Shown here in pieces: positions 42,379-52,619 of a stretch of 64,000 bases of DNA. A model generated the notes under the pieces. That model was given only the letters and a program-made list of their open reading frames with translations. It had not been told where the DNA came from and did not search any database. Within the stretch, counting starts at the first letter, position 1, and every line of letters begins with the position of its first letter. Source of the DNA: VFJL01 sp043721435 (GTDB lineage: Bacteria; Pseudomonadota; Gammaproteobacteria; Burkholderiales; Nitrosomonadaceae); assembly GCA_043721435.1 (NCBI GenBank), contig JAYSQR010000038.1, positions 8,434 to 72,433 on the forward strand, given 5' to 3'. The position numbers were made by a program, and so were the translations under genes.

Positions 42379-42424
42379 GGTGATGCTGGGGAGTAGTGAG
42401 TGGAAAGTAGGGAGTGGGGAGGCA

Positions 42425-43957
42425 CTACATTTTCCGCTGCCGTTTGGATGTGGCCGGTTTGGCGCGCGCCTGTTTCGATAGCCTGGATGCTAGCGACAGG
42501 TAGATTTCATGGTAGGCCGCAGCGCTGGGGCGCCAACTGAAATCTTTGGCCATGCCGTTCCTCTGCAAGCGGTGCCAGGTTGGTTTGTCTTGGTAGGCGA
42601 TGCTGACACGACGGATGGCGGCGAGGAAATTGCCGGGGGTCATGGGGTGGAACAGAAAACCGCTGGCGCTTCCGTCGGCCAGCGTTGCCGGGGTGCAATC
42701 CACCACCGTGTCGAGCAGACCACCGGTGGCATGTACCACGGGTGGCGTGCCGTAGCGTTGGCTGTACATCTGGTTCAAACCGCAAGGTTCGAAGCGCGAT
42801 GGCATCAGGAAGCTGTCGGCGCCGGCCTCGATCAAGTGTGACAGCGCCTCGTCAAAGCCGATGCGCACCGCGATTTTCCCAGGGTGAGTTTTTGCCAGCA
42901 GCGCTAACCGCTGTTCCAGTGCCGCTTCGCCGTTGCCCAGGATGACCAGTTGTGCGGGAAGCCTGGTCAGTTGCGGTACGACCTGCAGCAGCAGGTCGTA
43001 GCCTTTCTGGTGAGTGAAACGGCTCACTGCCCCAAACAACAAAATATCTGGATCGACCGTGAGTCCCAGCGCCTGCTGCAATGCGCGTTTGTTGGCGGCT
43101 TTGGCGGCAAGCCTGCGGGCAGTGTAATTGCGCGCAAGACAGGGGTCGGTGGCGGGATCCCATTCAACGGTGTCGATGCCATTGACGATGCCGCTGAGAT
43201 GTTTGCGGCGTCCCGCCAGCAACCCTTGCAAGCCGAAACCCAGTGGCGCCGTCTGGATTTCTCTGGCATAGGTGGGACTGACGCTGACGATGTGGTCGGC
43301 ATAATAGAGTCCGGCCTTGAGAAATGACATTTTGCCGTGGTATTCAACACCGTTGACGTCGAAGCTGGCGGCAGGCAGCCCCAGTTGGGTTACGCTGCCG
43401 GGCGGGAATACCCCCTGAAAAGCGAGATTGTGCACCGTCATCAGGGATGCCGCTTTTGTTCCCCGATGAAAATACAGATATGCCGGCGTGAGGCCGCTTT
43501 GCCAGTCATTGCAGTGGACCACCTGCGGGCGCCAGGCGAGCGGACTGTCATCGCATGCCAGAATTGCGCCGACTTTTGCGAGCAGACCGAAACGCAGTGC
43601 GTTATCCGGCCAGTCGCGCCCGGCTGCATCCAGGTATGGACCGCCTTCGCGCCGGTAAAGGCCGGGGCAGTCGATGATGAATGCGGGAACGTCTGTGGAC
43701 GCACTTACCGGCAGTCTGGCGGATAACAGCACGGCTGGCGGAAATTGCGCCAGATCACTCAGCTCTGCTACCTTGCGTTTATGTTTGAGTCCCGCCAGCA
43801 CTTGCGGGTAACCGGGGATCAGCAGGCGCACATCCACCCCCAATTGCCGCAGCGCCGCCGGCAGTGCTGCGCTGACGTCACCCAGACCGCCGGTTTTACT
43901 CAGAGGATGGACTTCGGATGTGATGAACAGGATGCTAGTGGATGACGTGGGTGGCAT
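42425..43957 (-). CDS. glgA: Glycogen synthase
   Basis: GT5 ADP-glucose-dependent glycogen synthase. The N-terminal SEVHPLSKTGGLGDV holds the KTGGL ADP-glucose site. GIDTVEWDPATDP, then SRFTHQKGYDLL and SRFEPCGLNQMYSQRYGTPPVV, are the C-terminal domain motifs. Length 510 residues, with a basic tail RQRKM. It lies 40 bases after pgi and probably belongs to the same leftward transcript. The gap to the convergent glgP contains short G/A-rich direct repeats. Confidence 0.95.
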   Translation of the reverse strand: MPPTSSTSILFITSEVHPLSKTGGLGDVSAALPAALRQLGVDVRLLIPGYPQVLAGLKHKRKVAELSDLAQFPPAVLLSARLPVSASTDVPAFIIDCPGLYRREGGPYLDAAGRDWPDNALRFGLLAKVGAILACDDSPLAWRPQVVHCNDWQSGLTPAYLYFHRGTKAASLMTVHNLAFQGVFPPGSVTQLGLPAASFDVNGVEYHGKMSFLKAGLYYADHIVSVSPTYAREIQTAPLGFGLQGLLAGRRKHLSGIVNGIDTVEWDPATDPCLARNYTARRLAAKAANKRALQQALGLTVDPDILLFGAVSRFTHQKGYDLLLQVVPQLTRLPAQLVILGNGEAALEQRLALLAKTHPGKIAVRIGFDEALSHLIEAGADSFLMPSRFEPCGLNQMYSQRYGTPPVVHATGGLLDTVVDCTPATLADGSASGFLFHPMTPGNFLAAIRRVSIAYQDKPTWHRLQRNGMAKDFSWRPSAAAYHEIYLSLASRLSKQARAKPATSKRQRKM

Positions 43958-43997
43958 GGAGTGAATTGGTATGTTTAGCTTATCTGTCGCTCTGTTG

Positions 43998-45632
43998 CTA
44001 ACAGTTTGCCTTGAAATAATTCATTAATCCGTTGGTGGAGGCATCATGGGCGGTCACTGGTTCATCCTGCTCCAGTTCGGCCAGAATTTTCCCGGCCAGT
44101 TCTTTGCCCAGTTCCACTCCCCATTGATCGAATGGGTTTACGTTCCAGACCACGCTTTGTACAAATACCTTGTGTTCGTACAGGGCGAGGAGCGACCCCA
44201 GGGTCTGGGGATCCAGTTGCCTGAACAGGACGGAAGTGGTGGCATGGTTGCCGGGGAAAGCCTTGTGCGGCAGCAGTTTCTCCAGTGGTTCTCCTGTCAT
44301 CCCCTGGGCTGCGAGTTCGGTACGGACTTCGCTTGCGTTCTTGCCGCGCATCAGCGCTTCGGTCTGGGCAAAGAAATTGGCCAGCAACAGGCGATGATGG
44401 TTGTCGACGGGATTATGGCTTTGGCAGGGCGCCAGGAAATCTGCCGAGATGGTTTGCGTACCTTGGTGCAGTAACTGGTAGAAAGCATGCTGCCCGTTGG
44501 TTCCCGGTTCACCCCATACCACCACGCCGGTGCTGTAGTCCACCGTGTTACCGTCGCGGTCTGTGCGCTTGCCGTTGCTCTCCATTTCCAGTTGTTGCAG
44601 ATAAGCCGGGAAGCGCTGCAGATATTGATCGTAAGGCAGCACCGCATGGGTTGTGGCGCCGCAGAAATTGATCTGCCAGATGCCGATGAGGCCGAGTATG
44701 ACCGGCAGGTTCTGTTCCAGCGGCGTGCTGCTGAAATGCCGGTCCATTCCCCTTGCCCCGGCGAGTAGCGCATAGAAATTTTCCATGCCGATCGCAAGTG
44801 CAATCGGCAGGCCGATGGCCGACCACAGCGAATAGCGTCCGCCCACCCAATCCCAGAACTCGAACATGTTGCCGGAATCGATGCCGAATTTCTCCACCTC
44901 CGCACGGTTGGCGGAGACCGCAACGAAATGGGTGGCGACATCCTGTTCCTTGCCGCCATGGGCAAGAAACCATTCCCGCGCGGCGCGGGCATTAGCCATG
45001 GTTTCCTGGGTAGTGAAAGTTTTCGAGGCGATGATAAATAGCGTGGTTTCCGGGTTCAACTGCCCCAGCGTTTCAGCAAGCTGGGTGCCGTCGATGTTGG
45101 AAACGAAGTGTGGCATGAGATGGGGCGAGCCATAAGGCCGGAGTGCTGCGACCACCATTGCCGGTCCGAGATCGGAACCGCCGATGCCGATATTGACCAC
45201 ATCGGTGAAGCGATTGCCGGTGTAGCCTTTCAACTCGCCGCTGCGCACAGTGTTCGAGTATTGTTCCATCTGCGTCAGCACCCGTTTGACCGCGGGCATG
45301 ACATCGACCCCGTCCACCAGCACCGAGTTCTCACCGCGCAGTGCAACATGCAGGGCGGCACGGCCCTCGGTATTGTTTATTTTCTCTCCGTGGAACATCT
45401 GCGCGATCCAGTCCTCCAGCCCTTGCTGGCGGGCGAGTGCTAACAACAGGGTAATGGTCTCCCCGCTGACGGGATGCTTGGAATAGTCCAGCAGCATATC
45501 GTTAAACCGCAACGAGAATTTGTCGAAGCGCTGCTTATCCTGTGCAAATAACTCGCGCAAATGCTGCCCTGCCATGACTGGCTGGTGGGCCTGCAATGCA
45601 AGCCAGGCAGGGGACAGGGTGAGAGTGGACAT
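43998..45632 (-). CDS. pgi: Glucose-6-phosphate isomerase
   Basis: Interconverts glucose-6-P and fructose-6-P, linking Calvin-cycle sugar phosphates to glycogen. Signatures are VNIGIGGSDLGPAMV, the active-site region FSSTPLEQNLPVILGLIGIWQ, and FDQWGVELGKELA near the end. Length 544 residues, typical. It lies between the MITE-like element and glgA. Placement inside a glycogen cluster supports a gluconeogenic direction (inference). Confidence 0.95.
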   Translation of the reverse strand: MSTLTLSPAWLALQAHQPVMAGQHLRELFAQDKQRFDKFSLRFNDMLLDYSKHPVSGETITLLLALARQQGLEDWIAQMFHGEKINNTEGRAALHVALRGENSVLVDGVDVMPAVKRVLTQMEQYSNTVRSGELKGYTGNRFTDVVNIGIGGSDLGPAMVVAALRPYGSPHLMPHFVSNIDGTQLAETLGQLNPETTLFIIASKTFTTQETMANARAAREWFLAHGGKEQDVATHFVAVSANRAEVEKFGIDSGNMFEFWDWVGGRYSLWSAIGLPIALAIGMENFYALLAGARGMDRHFSSTPLEQNLPVILGLIGIWQINFCGATTHAVLPYDQYLQRFPAYLQQLEMESNGKRTDRDGNTVDYSTGVVVWGEPGTNGQHAFYQLLHQGTQTISADFLAPCQSHNPVDNHHRLLLANFFAQTEALMRGKNASEVRTELAAQGMTGEPLEKLLPHKAFPGNHATTSVLFRQLDPQTLGSLLALYEHKVFVQSVVWNVNPFDQWGVELGKELAGKILAELEQDEPVTAHDASTNGLMNYFKANC

Positions 45633-45669
45633 GTTGCTTTGTTCCTGATTGTGGAAAATTTTAGGGTTA

Positions 45670-45907
45670 TCCTAAATCCGGCAGTTGAACAGGGTAGAGT
45701 GTGCGGTTTTTGGTGTGCAGGGAAAGGCGCAGCGACGCGGAATGGTCATTCCATTCCAAGGAGTTGCAACGCAGCCATGTTCTGCAAAAATCGTGCAATT
45801 TGCCCTGTAGCGGACTCACCCAAAAGGCGAGGATCAAGCACTGTAAAAAATTTCTATGAGTCATGCTGTTAGACTAAAAAATAAGCGATTAACTGCCGGA
45901 TTTAGGA
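45670..45907. mobile_element. MITE-like element, 238 bp, 17-bp inverted ends
   Basis: TCCTAAATCCGGCAGTT (45670-45686) is perfectly inverted at 45891-45907. Both ends are flanked by TTA (45667-45669 and 45908-45910), consistent with a 3-bp target duplication. There is no transposase inside; the open frames are short and unrecognised. The right TTA is also the stop codon of the thiolase gene, so the element inserted exactly at that gene's end. It would need a full-length insertion sequence elsewhere to move. Confidence 0.7.
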
Positions 45908-47092
45908 TTATAGACGTTCGAATATTGCCGCGATGCCCTGACCGCCGCCAATGCACATGGTTACCAGCGCATAGCGTCCACCGCTGCGGTGCAGTTCGTA
46001 AATCGCCTTGACCGTAAGGATGCAACCGGTTGCGCCGATGGGGTGCCCCAGTGCCACCGCTCCGCCGTTGGGATTGGTTTTTAGCGGATCAAAATGCAAC
46101 TCTCTCGCCACTGCGCATGCTTGAGCAGCAAAAGCTTCGTTGGATTCAATCACATCCATGTCGGCCACCGTGAGGCCGGCGCGATTCATGGCATTCTGCA
46201 CTGCCGGTACCGGACCGATGCCCATGTATTTCGGATCAACCCCGGCGTGGGCATAGGACACCAGTCGCGCCATCGGTTTGAGGCCGCGCTTCTCGGCGGC
46301 ACTGCGCTCCATCAGCACCACCGCCGCCGCGCTGTCGTTGATGCCGGAAGTGTTGCCGGCCGTGATTGTGCCGTCTTTCTGGAACACCGGGCGCAACCCG
46401 GCCAGACCTTCGATACTCACATCCGCGCGCGGATGCTCGTCGACGTCAAAAATTGTCGTACCTCTACGGGTTTCCAATTCAATGGGCAGAATTTGTTCCT
46501 TGAAATAACCATTCCTGATGGCATCGACGGCGCGCCGGTGGCTTTCCAGCGCGAAGGCGTCCTGCTCTGCGCGGCTGATGCCCCACTTGGCGGCGATGTT
46601 TTCCGCAGTAACTCCCATGTGCACGTTGTCGAACGGGTCGGTCAGTGCGCCTACCATCATGTCCACGGTGCCGCCGTCGTTCATGCGCTGCCCCCAGCGC
46701 AGTGCCGGCAGCAGATATCCGCCGCGACTCATGGATTCCGCGCCGCCGGCAACGGCTGCATCGGTGTCGCTCAGCAGGATGGTTTGCGCGGCGGAGATGA
46801 TGGCCTGCAGGCCGCTGCCGCACAAGCGATTCAGGGTCAGTGCGGCGGTGCTCTGCGGCAGGCCGCCGTTGATGCAAGCCACCCGCGCAAGATATAGGTC
46901 GCGGGCCTCGCCGTGGATCACGTTGCCAAAAACCAGATGTCCGGCTTCGTTGGGATCGATCCCAGCGCGGGCTACTGCCACGCGCACCACTGTTGCCGCC
47001 AGTTCTGTGGCAGCAACATCCTTGAGTGCGCCGCCGTAATCGCCGATGGCGGTACGGACGCCGCTCAATATCACCACTTCCCGTGCTTTCAT
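45908..47092 (-). CDS. Acetyl-CoA acetyltransferase (thiolase, PhaA/BktB type)
   Basis: Condenses two acetyl-CoA molecules or cleaves acetoacetyl-CoA. The nucleophile is C91 in NRLCGSGLQAI, the general base His is in NGGAVALGHPIGATG, and the second Cys is in TMCIGGGQG. Length 394 residues. The stop codon is part of the TTA flanking the MITE-like element. It sits between glgB and pgi, which is unusual for a thiolase; no phaB or phaC is in the window, so a polyhydroxybutyrate role cannot be shown. Confidence 0.92.
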   Translation of the reverse strand: MKAREVVILSGVRTAIGDYGGALKDVAATELAATVVRVAVARAGIDPNEAGHLVFGNVIHGEARDLYLARVACINGGLPQSTAALTLNRLCGSGLQAIISAAQTILLSDTDAAVAGGAESMSRGGYLLPALRWGQRMNDGGTVDMMVGALTDPFDNVHMGVTAENIAAKWGISRAEQDAFALESHRRAVDAIRNGYFKEQILPIELETRRGTTIFDVDEHPRADVSIEGLAGLRPVFQKDGTITAGNTSGINDSAAAVVLMERSAAEKRGLKPMARLVSYAHAGVDPKYMGIGPVPAVQNAMNRAGLTVADMDVIESNEAFAAQACAVARELHFDPLKTNPNGGAVALGHPIGATGCILTVKAIYELHRSGGRYALVTMCIGGGQGIAAIFERL

Positions 47093-47160
47093 GAAGTTCT
47101 CTCTGGCCGTTCAAAAAATGCTGTTTTATCCGTGCGCATTCGTGGCCAGGTTTCCCCGGA

Positions 47161-49428
47161 TCACTTGCCCACCTCGATCGTTACTGCCGCGCTGCTGCCT
47201 AGGGAGAGAATGATCCCCGTCAGCGGCGGCAGCGTGATGACAATAGAATCCGGCAGCCCCATCCATGACTCGCCGCTGGTGGCGAGATGTCCCAGGTTGC
47301 CCAGATTGCTGCCGCCGTAGTAGGTGGAATCGCTGTTGAATATTTCTTGATAATTTCCCGCAACAGGAACACCGATACGATAGCCCACCCGCGGTACCGG
47401 GGTGAAATTAAGCGCGATCAGCACGAATGAACCATCCTGTGCGCGGCGCAGGTAAATGATTACGGAATTATCGGCATCGTGGCAGTCGATCCAGGCAAAG
47501 CCTTCTGGCGAGAAATCCAGTTGATACAATGCAGGAGTATTGTTGTAGAGATGATTGAGGTCACGCAACACCGCCTGTATACCGCAGTGCTGTTCGTATT
47601 TTAGTAGACTCCAGTCCAGCTCCCGGCTGGCATTCCATTCGCGCCCCTGGGCGAATTCGTTGCCCATGAAATTGAGTTTCTTGCCGGGGTAAGTCATTTG
47701 ATAAGCAAACAGCAGGCGCAGGTTGGCGAATTTCTGCCAAGCGTCACCCGGCATTTTGTCCAGCAGCGAGCCCTTGCCATGCACCACTTCATCATGCGAA
47801 AACGGCAGCATAAAATTTTCGGTATAGGCATAGAGCTGGCCGAAAGTGAGCCGGTTATGATGGAACCGCCGGTGCACCGGGTTTTGCAGCATGTAGGCAA
47901 GCGTATCGTTCATCCAGCCCATGTTCCACTTCATCGAGAATCCCAGTCCGCCAGCATAGGTGGGATGCGACACCCCCGGCCATGCGGTGGATTCCTCAGC
48001 CAGCGTCAGCGCCCCGGGGAATTCTTCATGCACCATGATGTTCAATTCACGCAGGAATTCGATGGCCTCGAGGTTTTCCCTGCCGCCATATTTGTTGGGC
48101 AACCATTCGTCCTGCTTGCGGGAATAGTCCAGATAGAGCATGGATGCAACCGCGTCCACCCGCAGTCCGTCAAAATGAAATTCCGCTAACCAGTAATGGG
48201 CGCTGGATAGCAGAAACGATTTAACTTCGTTACGCCCGAAATTGAAAATATAGGTGCCCCAGTCCTGGTGAAATCCCAGGCGCGGGTCTTCGTGTTCGTA
48301 TAGTGCGGTGCCGTCAAAACGGGACAGGGCAAAGGCGTCCTGCGGAAAGTGTGCCGGCACCCAGTCGAGTATCACACCGATCCCCGCCTGATGGCAGGCA
48401 TCGATAAAGAATTTCAGATCATCCGGCGGGCCATAGCGGCTGGTGGCGGCGAAATAGCCGGTGGTCTGGTAACCCCAGGATTCATCGAGCGGATGTTCCG
48501 ATACCGGTAGCAGTTCGATATGGGTATGGCCCATTTCCAGCACGTAGGGAATCAGGTGCTGGGCAAGCTCGCGATAAGTATAGAAGCGTCCATCCGGATG
48601 CCGTTTCCACGATCCGGCATGAATTTCGTAGATATTCAGCGGCGCGTGCAGCCAGTCCCACTCTGCGCGGTTTGCCAGCCAGCCGCTATCCCGCCAGTTG
48701 ATAATATCGGCAGCGGGGGTACGCGCGGCAGTGCCGGGGCGCAGTTCGTAGCGCGTGGCATAAGGGTCGGTTTTCAGCACGACTTCGCCGCTATCGCGGT
48801 TGCGGATCTCGTACTTGTAGAGTGAGTCCGGCGGCAGGCCCGGGATAAACAGTTCCCAGACACCGCTGGAGCCGTGTACCGCCATCGGATGCACTCGCCC
48901 ATCCCAGCGGTTGAAATCACCTACTACGCTGATGCGTTCAGCATTGGGTGCCCACACCGAAAAACATACCCCTGCGACACCGTGGATTTCAGCAATACGG
49001 GCGCCCAGGGTGCGGTACGCCTGCCGTAACCGGCCTTCGTTGAACAGATGCAAGTCATGAGCGGAAATTTGTGGCGGGAATGCGTAAGCATCATAAGTTT
49101 CATATACTGTGGCATTCCGCGCTGCGTCATGTTCCTCAACGCGCAGCAGATAGGGCATGGCGGGCAGAATCGCGCTGTGCCATTCGAAAATCCCGCTGGG
49201 ATGGGCGTACGCCATCGGCTCAAAACCGTCGGCTGTTTTGATCCAGACGTTGCTGGCGTGGGGACGGAACACCCGCACCAGGCCGTGGTCTTGCTGCATG
49301 TGGGCGCCAAGAAAAGTGAAAGGATCGTGCAGCCGTGCTGCCAGTAGCGCTTTCAGCAGCGGCGCAACTTTAACGGAGGTGACGGGTTTCACGAGGCTGG
49401 GTTGCATGAGCGGGATTATAGCTTGCAT
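47161..49428 (-). CDS. glgB: Glycogen branching enzyme
   Basis: GH13 enzyme making alpha-1,6 branches. Two N-terminal carbohydrate-binding modules (about 30-135 and 145-255, the second with VCFSVWAPNAERISVVGDFNRWD) precede the barrel. The barrel has the nucleophile Asp in GLRVDAVASMLYLDYSRK, the acid Glu in LTLAEESTAWP and PFSHDEVVHGKGSL. Length 755 residues, the long two-module form. It is divergent from glgC across 97 bases. Confidence 0.96.
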   Translation of the reverse strand: MQAIIPLMQPSLVKPVTSVKVAPLLKALLAARLHDPFTFLGAHMQQDHGLVRVFRPHASNVWIKTADGFEPMAYAHPSGIFEWHSAILPAMPYLLRVEEHDAARNATVYETYDAYAFPPQISAHDLHLFNEGRLRQAYRTLGARIAEIHGVAGVCFSVWAPNAERISVVGDFNRWDGRVHPMAVHGSSGVWELFIPGLPPDSLYKYEIRNRDSGEVVLKTDPYATRYELRPGTAARTPAADIINWRDSGWLANRAEWDWLHAPLNIYEIHAGSWKRHPDGRFYTYRELAQHLIPYVLEMGHTHIELLPVSEHPLDESWGYQTTGYFAATSRYGPPDDLKFFIDACHQAGIGVILDWVPAHFPQDAFALSRFDGTALYEHEDPRLGFHQDWGTYIFNFGRNEVKSFLLSSAHYWLAEFHFDGLRVDAVASMLYLDYSRKQDEWLPNKYGGRENLEAIEFLRELNIMVHEEFPGALTLAEESTAWPGVSHPTYAGGLGFSMKWNMGWMNDTLAYMLQNPVHRRFHHNRLTFGQLYAYTENFMLPFSHDEVVHGKGSLLDKMPGDAWQKFANLRLLFAYQMTYPGKKLNFMGNEFAQGREWNASRELDWSLLKYEQHCGIQAVLRDLNHLYNNTPALYQLDFSPEGFAWIDCHDADNSVIIYLRRAQDGSFVLIALNFTPVPRVGYRIGVPVAGNYQEIFNSDSTYYGGSNLGNLGHLATSGESWMGLPDSIVITLPPLTGIILSLGSSAAVTIEVGK

Positions 49429-49525
49429 GTGACCGTTGATTCAGAGCAAATTTCATTGTGGGAAAGTGCCATAATGTGAAAATATTATATGCTGAAGCGC
49501 GGTGCCATAATCAAGGGAGCAATAT

Positions 49526-50824
49526 ATGCCTGAGAACTCTTACCCGATGAAGCACGATGCTGATCTGCGTGTTCACAGCCAGATTACACGTAATGCGATA
49601 GCGCTGATACTGGCGGGTGGACGCGGTAGCCGCCTGCAGCAACTCACTGATTGGCGCGCGAAGCCCGCAGTGCCATTCGGCGGCAAGTTTCGCATCATTG
49701 ATTTTCCCCTTTCCAATTGTGTCAATTCCGGTATCCGCCGCATCGGTGTTGCCACCCAGTACAAGGCACAGAGCTTGATAAGACATATCCAGCACGGCTG
49801 GGGTTTTCTTGATGGCCGCTTCAATGAGTTCGTCGAATTGCTACCTGCACAGCAGCGGATTGAGGAGACCTGGTACCAGGGAACTGCCGATGCGGTATTC
49901 CAGAATCTTGACATCCTGCGCCGCCATGAGCCGAAACACGTGCTGATTCTGGGGGGCGATCACGTTTATAAAATGGACTACAGCAAGCTGCTGGCCGAGC
50001 ATGTGGAAAAATCTGCCGATATGACCGTGGCCTGCCTGGAAGTGCCGCTGGAAGAGGCGAGTGGCTTCGGTGTCATGAGCGTCAATGATGAATGGCGTAT
50101 CACCAGTTTTGCTGAAAAACCCGCGAACCCTGCACCTATTCCCGGTCAGCCGGGGCAGGCGCTCGTCAGCATGGGCATTTACGTGTTCAACGCCGCGTTT
50201 CTTTTCGAACAATTGATTCGCGACCATGATGACCGCAACTCATCCCACGATTTCGGCAAGGATCTGATTCCGTACCTGGTGCCCCACCATCGGGTATTTG
50301 CCCACCGTTTTTTTGACAGTTGCGTCAACATGGTCTCGGGTGTACCGTACTGGCGGGACGTGGGTACGGTCGATGCTTACTGGGAGGCCAATCTTGATCT
50401 CACCCATGTGACCCCGGAGCTCAACCTATACGATGAGGACTGGCCGATCTGGACTCACCAGGAACAACTGCCGCCCGCCAAGTTTGTGTTTGATGACGAG
50501 GACCGGCGCGGCCAGGCGCTGGATTCGATGGTGTCGGGCGGTTGCATCATCAGCGGTGCGACGGTACGCCGCTCAATACTATTCTCCAATGTGCAAGTCC
50601 GCAGCTACAGCAGTATCGAGGACTCGGTGATATTGCCCAACGTCGACATCGCCCGGCATGCGCGCCTGCGGCGGGTGGTAGTAGACAAGAATTGCATGAT
50701 TCCTGAAGGACTGACGGTGGGGTTTGATCCGGAGGAAGACCGCAAGCGGTTTTATGTCACTGATAAAGGCATCACGCTCATTACCCCGGAAATGCTCGGG
50801 CAGAATGTGCATTATGTCAGGTAG
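49526..50824 (+). CDS. glgC: Glucose-1-phosphate adenylyltransferase
   Basis: Makes ADP-glucose, the committed step of glycogen synthesis. It carries ALILAGGRGSRLQQLTDWRAKPA (nucleotide loop), FPLSNCVNSG, WYQGTADAVFQNL, GGDHVYKMDY, FAEKP (substrate Lys) and SMGIYVF. The C-terminal left-handed beta helix holds the allosteric region. Length 432 residues. AAGGGAGC precedes ATG 49526. The upstream gap has an A/T-rich stretch, AATATTATATGC, as a possible -10. Confidence 0.96.
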   Translation: MPENSYPMKHDADLRVHSQITRNAIALILAGGRGSRLQQLTDWRAKPAVPFGGKFRIIDFPLSNCVNSGIRRIGVATQYKAQSLIRHIQHGWGFLDGRFNEFVELLPAQQRIEETWYQGTADAVFQNLDILRRHEPKHVLILGGDHVYKMDYSKLLAEHVEKSADMTVACLEVPLEEASGFGVMSVNDEWRITSFAEKPANPAPIPGQPGQALVSMGIYVFNAAFLFEQLIRDHDDRNSSHDFGKDLIPYLVPHHRVFAHRFFDSCVNMVSGVPYWRDVGTVDAYWEANLDLTHVTPELNLYDEDWPIWTHQEQLPPAKFVFDDEDRRGQALDSMVSGGCIISGATVRRSILFSNVQVRSYSSIEDSVILPNVDIARHARLRRVVVDKNCMIPEGLTVGFDPEEDRKRFYVTDKGITLITPEMLGQNVHYVR

Positions 50825-50908
50825 CCGGATGGCTGAAGATCACAAATAGGGTATGATTTTCGCTACCTGAAGTTGTCCCGCTGAGTTTTCAGAGAGTTTC
50901 TACCGTAA

Positions 50909-52615
50909 ATGCAACCACTAAACCTTGTCCTGCTGTGGCACATGCACCAGCCGGATTACCGTAATTACAAGACCGGCGAATTTACGCTGCCGTGGGTGTA
51001 TCTGCATGCCATCAAGGATTACACCGACATGGCGCATCACCTTGAGGCGCATCCGCGCATCAAGGCAGTCGTGAATTTTGTGCCGGTGTTGCTGGACCAG
51101 CTGGAAGATTACGCCGCACAGTTCGCCCTGGGGCGGATGCGCGATCCGCTATTGCGCTTGCTGGCCAACCCAGACCTGGAGCAGGTATCCGCGAGCGACT
51201 GTCTGCATGTATTCGATAGTTGCTTTAGCAGCAACCATGCCACCATGATGCAGCCGTATCCGGCGTACCAACGCCTGTATGATCTGCACGAAACGCTGCG
51301 TGGACATGGCGAGGCCCAATTGGCTTATCTTTCCGGTCAATACCTGGCGGACTTGCTGGTGTGGTATCACCTGGCATGGACCGGCGAGAGTGTGCGCCGA
51401 GGCAATGAGGTGGTGGCGCGATTGATGGCGCAAGGCGGGAATTTTAGCCACGCTGACCGGGTTGAATTGTTTAATCTGATTGGAGAATTGATTCAGGGGT
51501 TGATTCCGCGCTACCGCAAGCTGGCCGAGTCGGGTCAGATCGAGCTGTCCACTACGCCGCATTACCATCCACTCTCGCCGCTGCTGATTGATTTTTCTTC
51601 GGCCCGTGACAGTCTGCCCGGTGTTGTTTTGCCGACGGAAGAGGTTTATCCGGGGGGGCGCAGCCGTGTCGCATTTCATCTGACATCGGCGATCGAGAGC
51701 CATGCGCGGCGCTTCGGCATCAAACCTACTGGCGTATGGCCGGCGGAAGGCGCGGTATCGTCGCCATTGCTGGAAATCCTGGCAGAGCACGGCTGTCAAT
51801 GGAGTGCCAGCAGCGAGGGCGTGCTGGTCAATAGTTTGCACAAATCATATCCTGACAAGCCGTTGCCGGAGCGAGGCCGTTATCTTTACCGCCCCTACCG
51901 GGTGCAGGGGAGAGCCGATGGCATGACCTGTTTTTTCCGTGACGATAAACTATCGGACATGATCGGTTTCGAGTATGCCAAATGGTTTGGACGCGATGCC
52001 GCCGAGCATCTGGTGCACTCGTTGGAAGAAATCAGCCGTGCTGCCCCAGCGGAAGAGAGCCCAGTGGTGAGCGTGATTCTGGATGGTGAGAATGCCTGGG
52101 AATACTATCCTTACAACGGCTATTATTTTTTTAATGATCTTTATGAAATTCTTGAAAATCATTCTTCAGTCCGCACCACTACTTACCGCGATTATGTCGC
52201 ATCCCCAGAGTTTGCCGACGCCGTCGTGCTACCAGTACTGGCGGCGGGTAGCTGGGTGTACGGGACATTTTCCACCTGGATCGGTGACCACGACAAAAAC
52301 CATGCGTGGGACCTGTTATGCGCCGCCAAGCATAGCTACGATCTGGTGATGCAAAGCGGGCGCCTGACGGACGAGGAAAAGGCCGCAGCCGGACGGCAAC
52401 TGGCTTCCTGCGAAAGCTCAGACTGGTTCTGGTGGCTGGGTGATTACAATCCGCCGAATGTGGTGGAGGGGTTTGATAAGCTGTTTCGCGACAATCTGGC
52501 CAATCTTTACAGTTTGCTGAAACTGCCGGTACCGGCAGCGGTGCTTAAGCCTATCAGTCATGGTAGCGGACATCCCGAGTCGGGCGGTACGATGCGGCGG
52601 GCGACGCAGGAATAA
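50909..52615 (+). CDS. GH57 glycoside hydrolase (alpha-amylase-like)
   Basis: Retaining GH57 enzyme of 568 residues. The N-terminal block is WHMHQPDY (H11, H13). The nucleophile region GVWPAEGAVS gives E280, and the acid region DGENAWEYY gives D392. This is the subgroup near amylopullulanases and glycogen-debranching-like GH57 proteins often next to glgC or glgP. It has no signal peptide, so it works in the cytoplasm, probably on glycogen. The next GH57 gene starts four bases after its stop. Exact bond specificity is not decided by sequence. Confidence 0.85.
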   Translation: MQPLNLVLLWHMHQPDYRNYKTGEFTLPWVYLHAIKDYTDMAHHLEAHPRIKAVVNFVPVLLDQLEDYAAQFALGRMRDPLLRLLANPDLEQVSASDCLHVFDSCFSSNHATMMQPYPAYQRLYDLHETLRGHGEAQLAYLSGQYLADLLVWYHLAWTGESVRRGNEVVARLMAQGGNFSHADRVELFNLIGELIQGLIPRYRKLAESGQIELSTTPHYHPLSPLLIDFSSARDSLPGVVLPTEEVYPGGRSRVAFHLTSAIESHARRFGIKPTGVWPAEGAVSSPLLEILAEHGCQWSASSEGVLVNSLHKSYPDKPLPERGRYLYRPYRVQGRADGMTCFFRDDKLSDMIGFEYAKWFGRDAAEHLVHSLEEISRAAPAEESPVVSVILDGENAWEYYPYNGYYFFNDLYEILENHSSVRTTTYRDYVASPEFADAVVLPVLAAGSWVYGTFSTWIGDHDKNHAWDLLCAAKHSYDLVMQSGRLTDEEKAAAGRQLASCESSDWFWWLGDYNPPNVVEGFDKLFRDNLANLYSLLKLPVPAAVLKPISHGSGHPESGGTMRRATQE

Positions 52616-52619
52616 TCTG

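Noticed and set aside
42379..42424. G/A-rich direct repeats between glgP and glgA as a terminator
   Set aside because: The repeats (variants of AGTAGTGAGTGG) are not inverted and cannot form a stem; treated as simple low-complexity DNA.
45667..45864. Small minus-strand gene between the thiolase and pgi
   Set aside because: It lies within the MITE-like element and includes its terminal repeat; no recognised protein.
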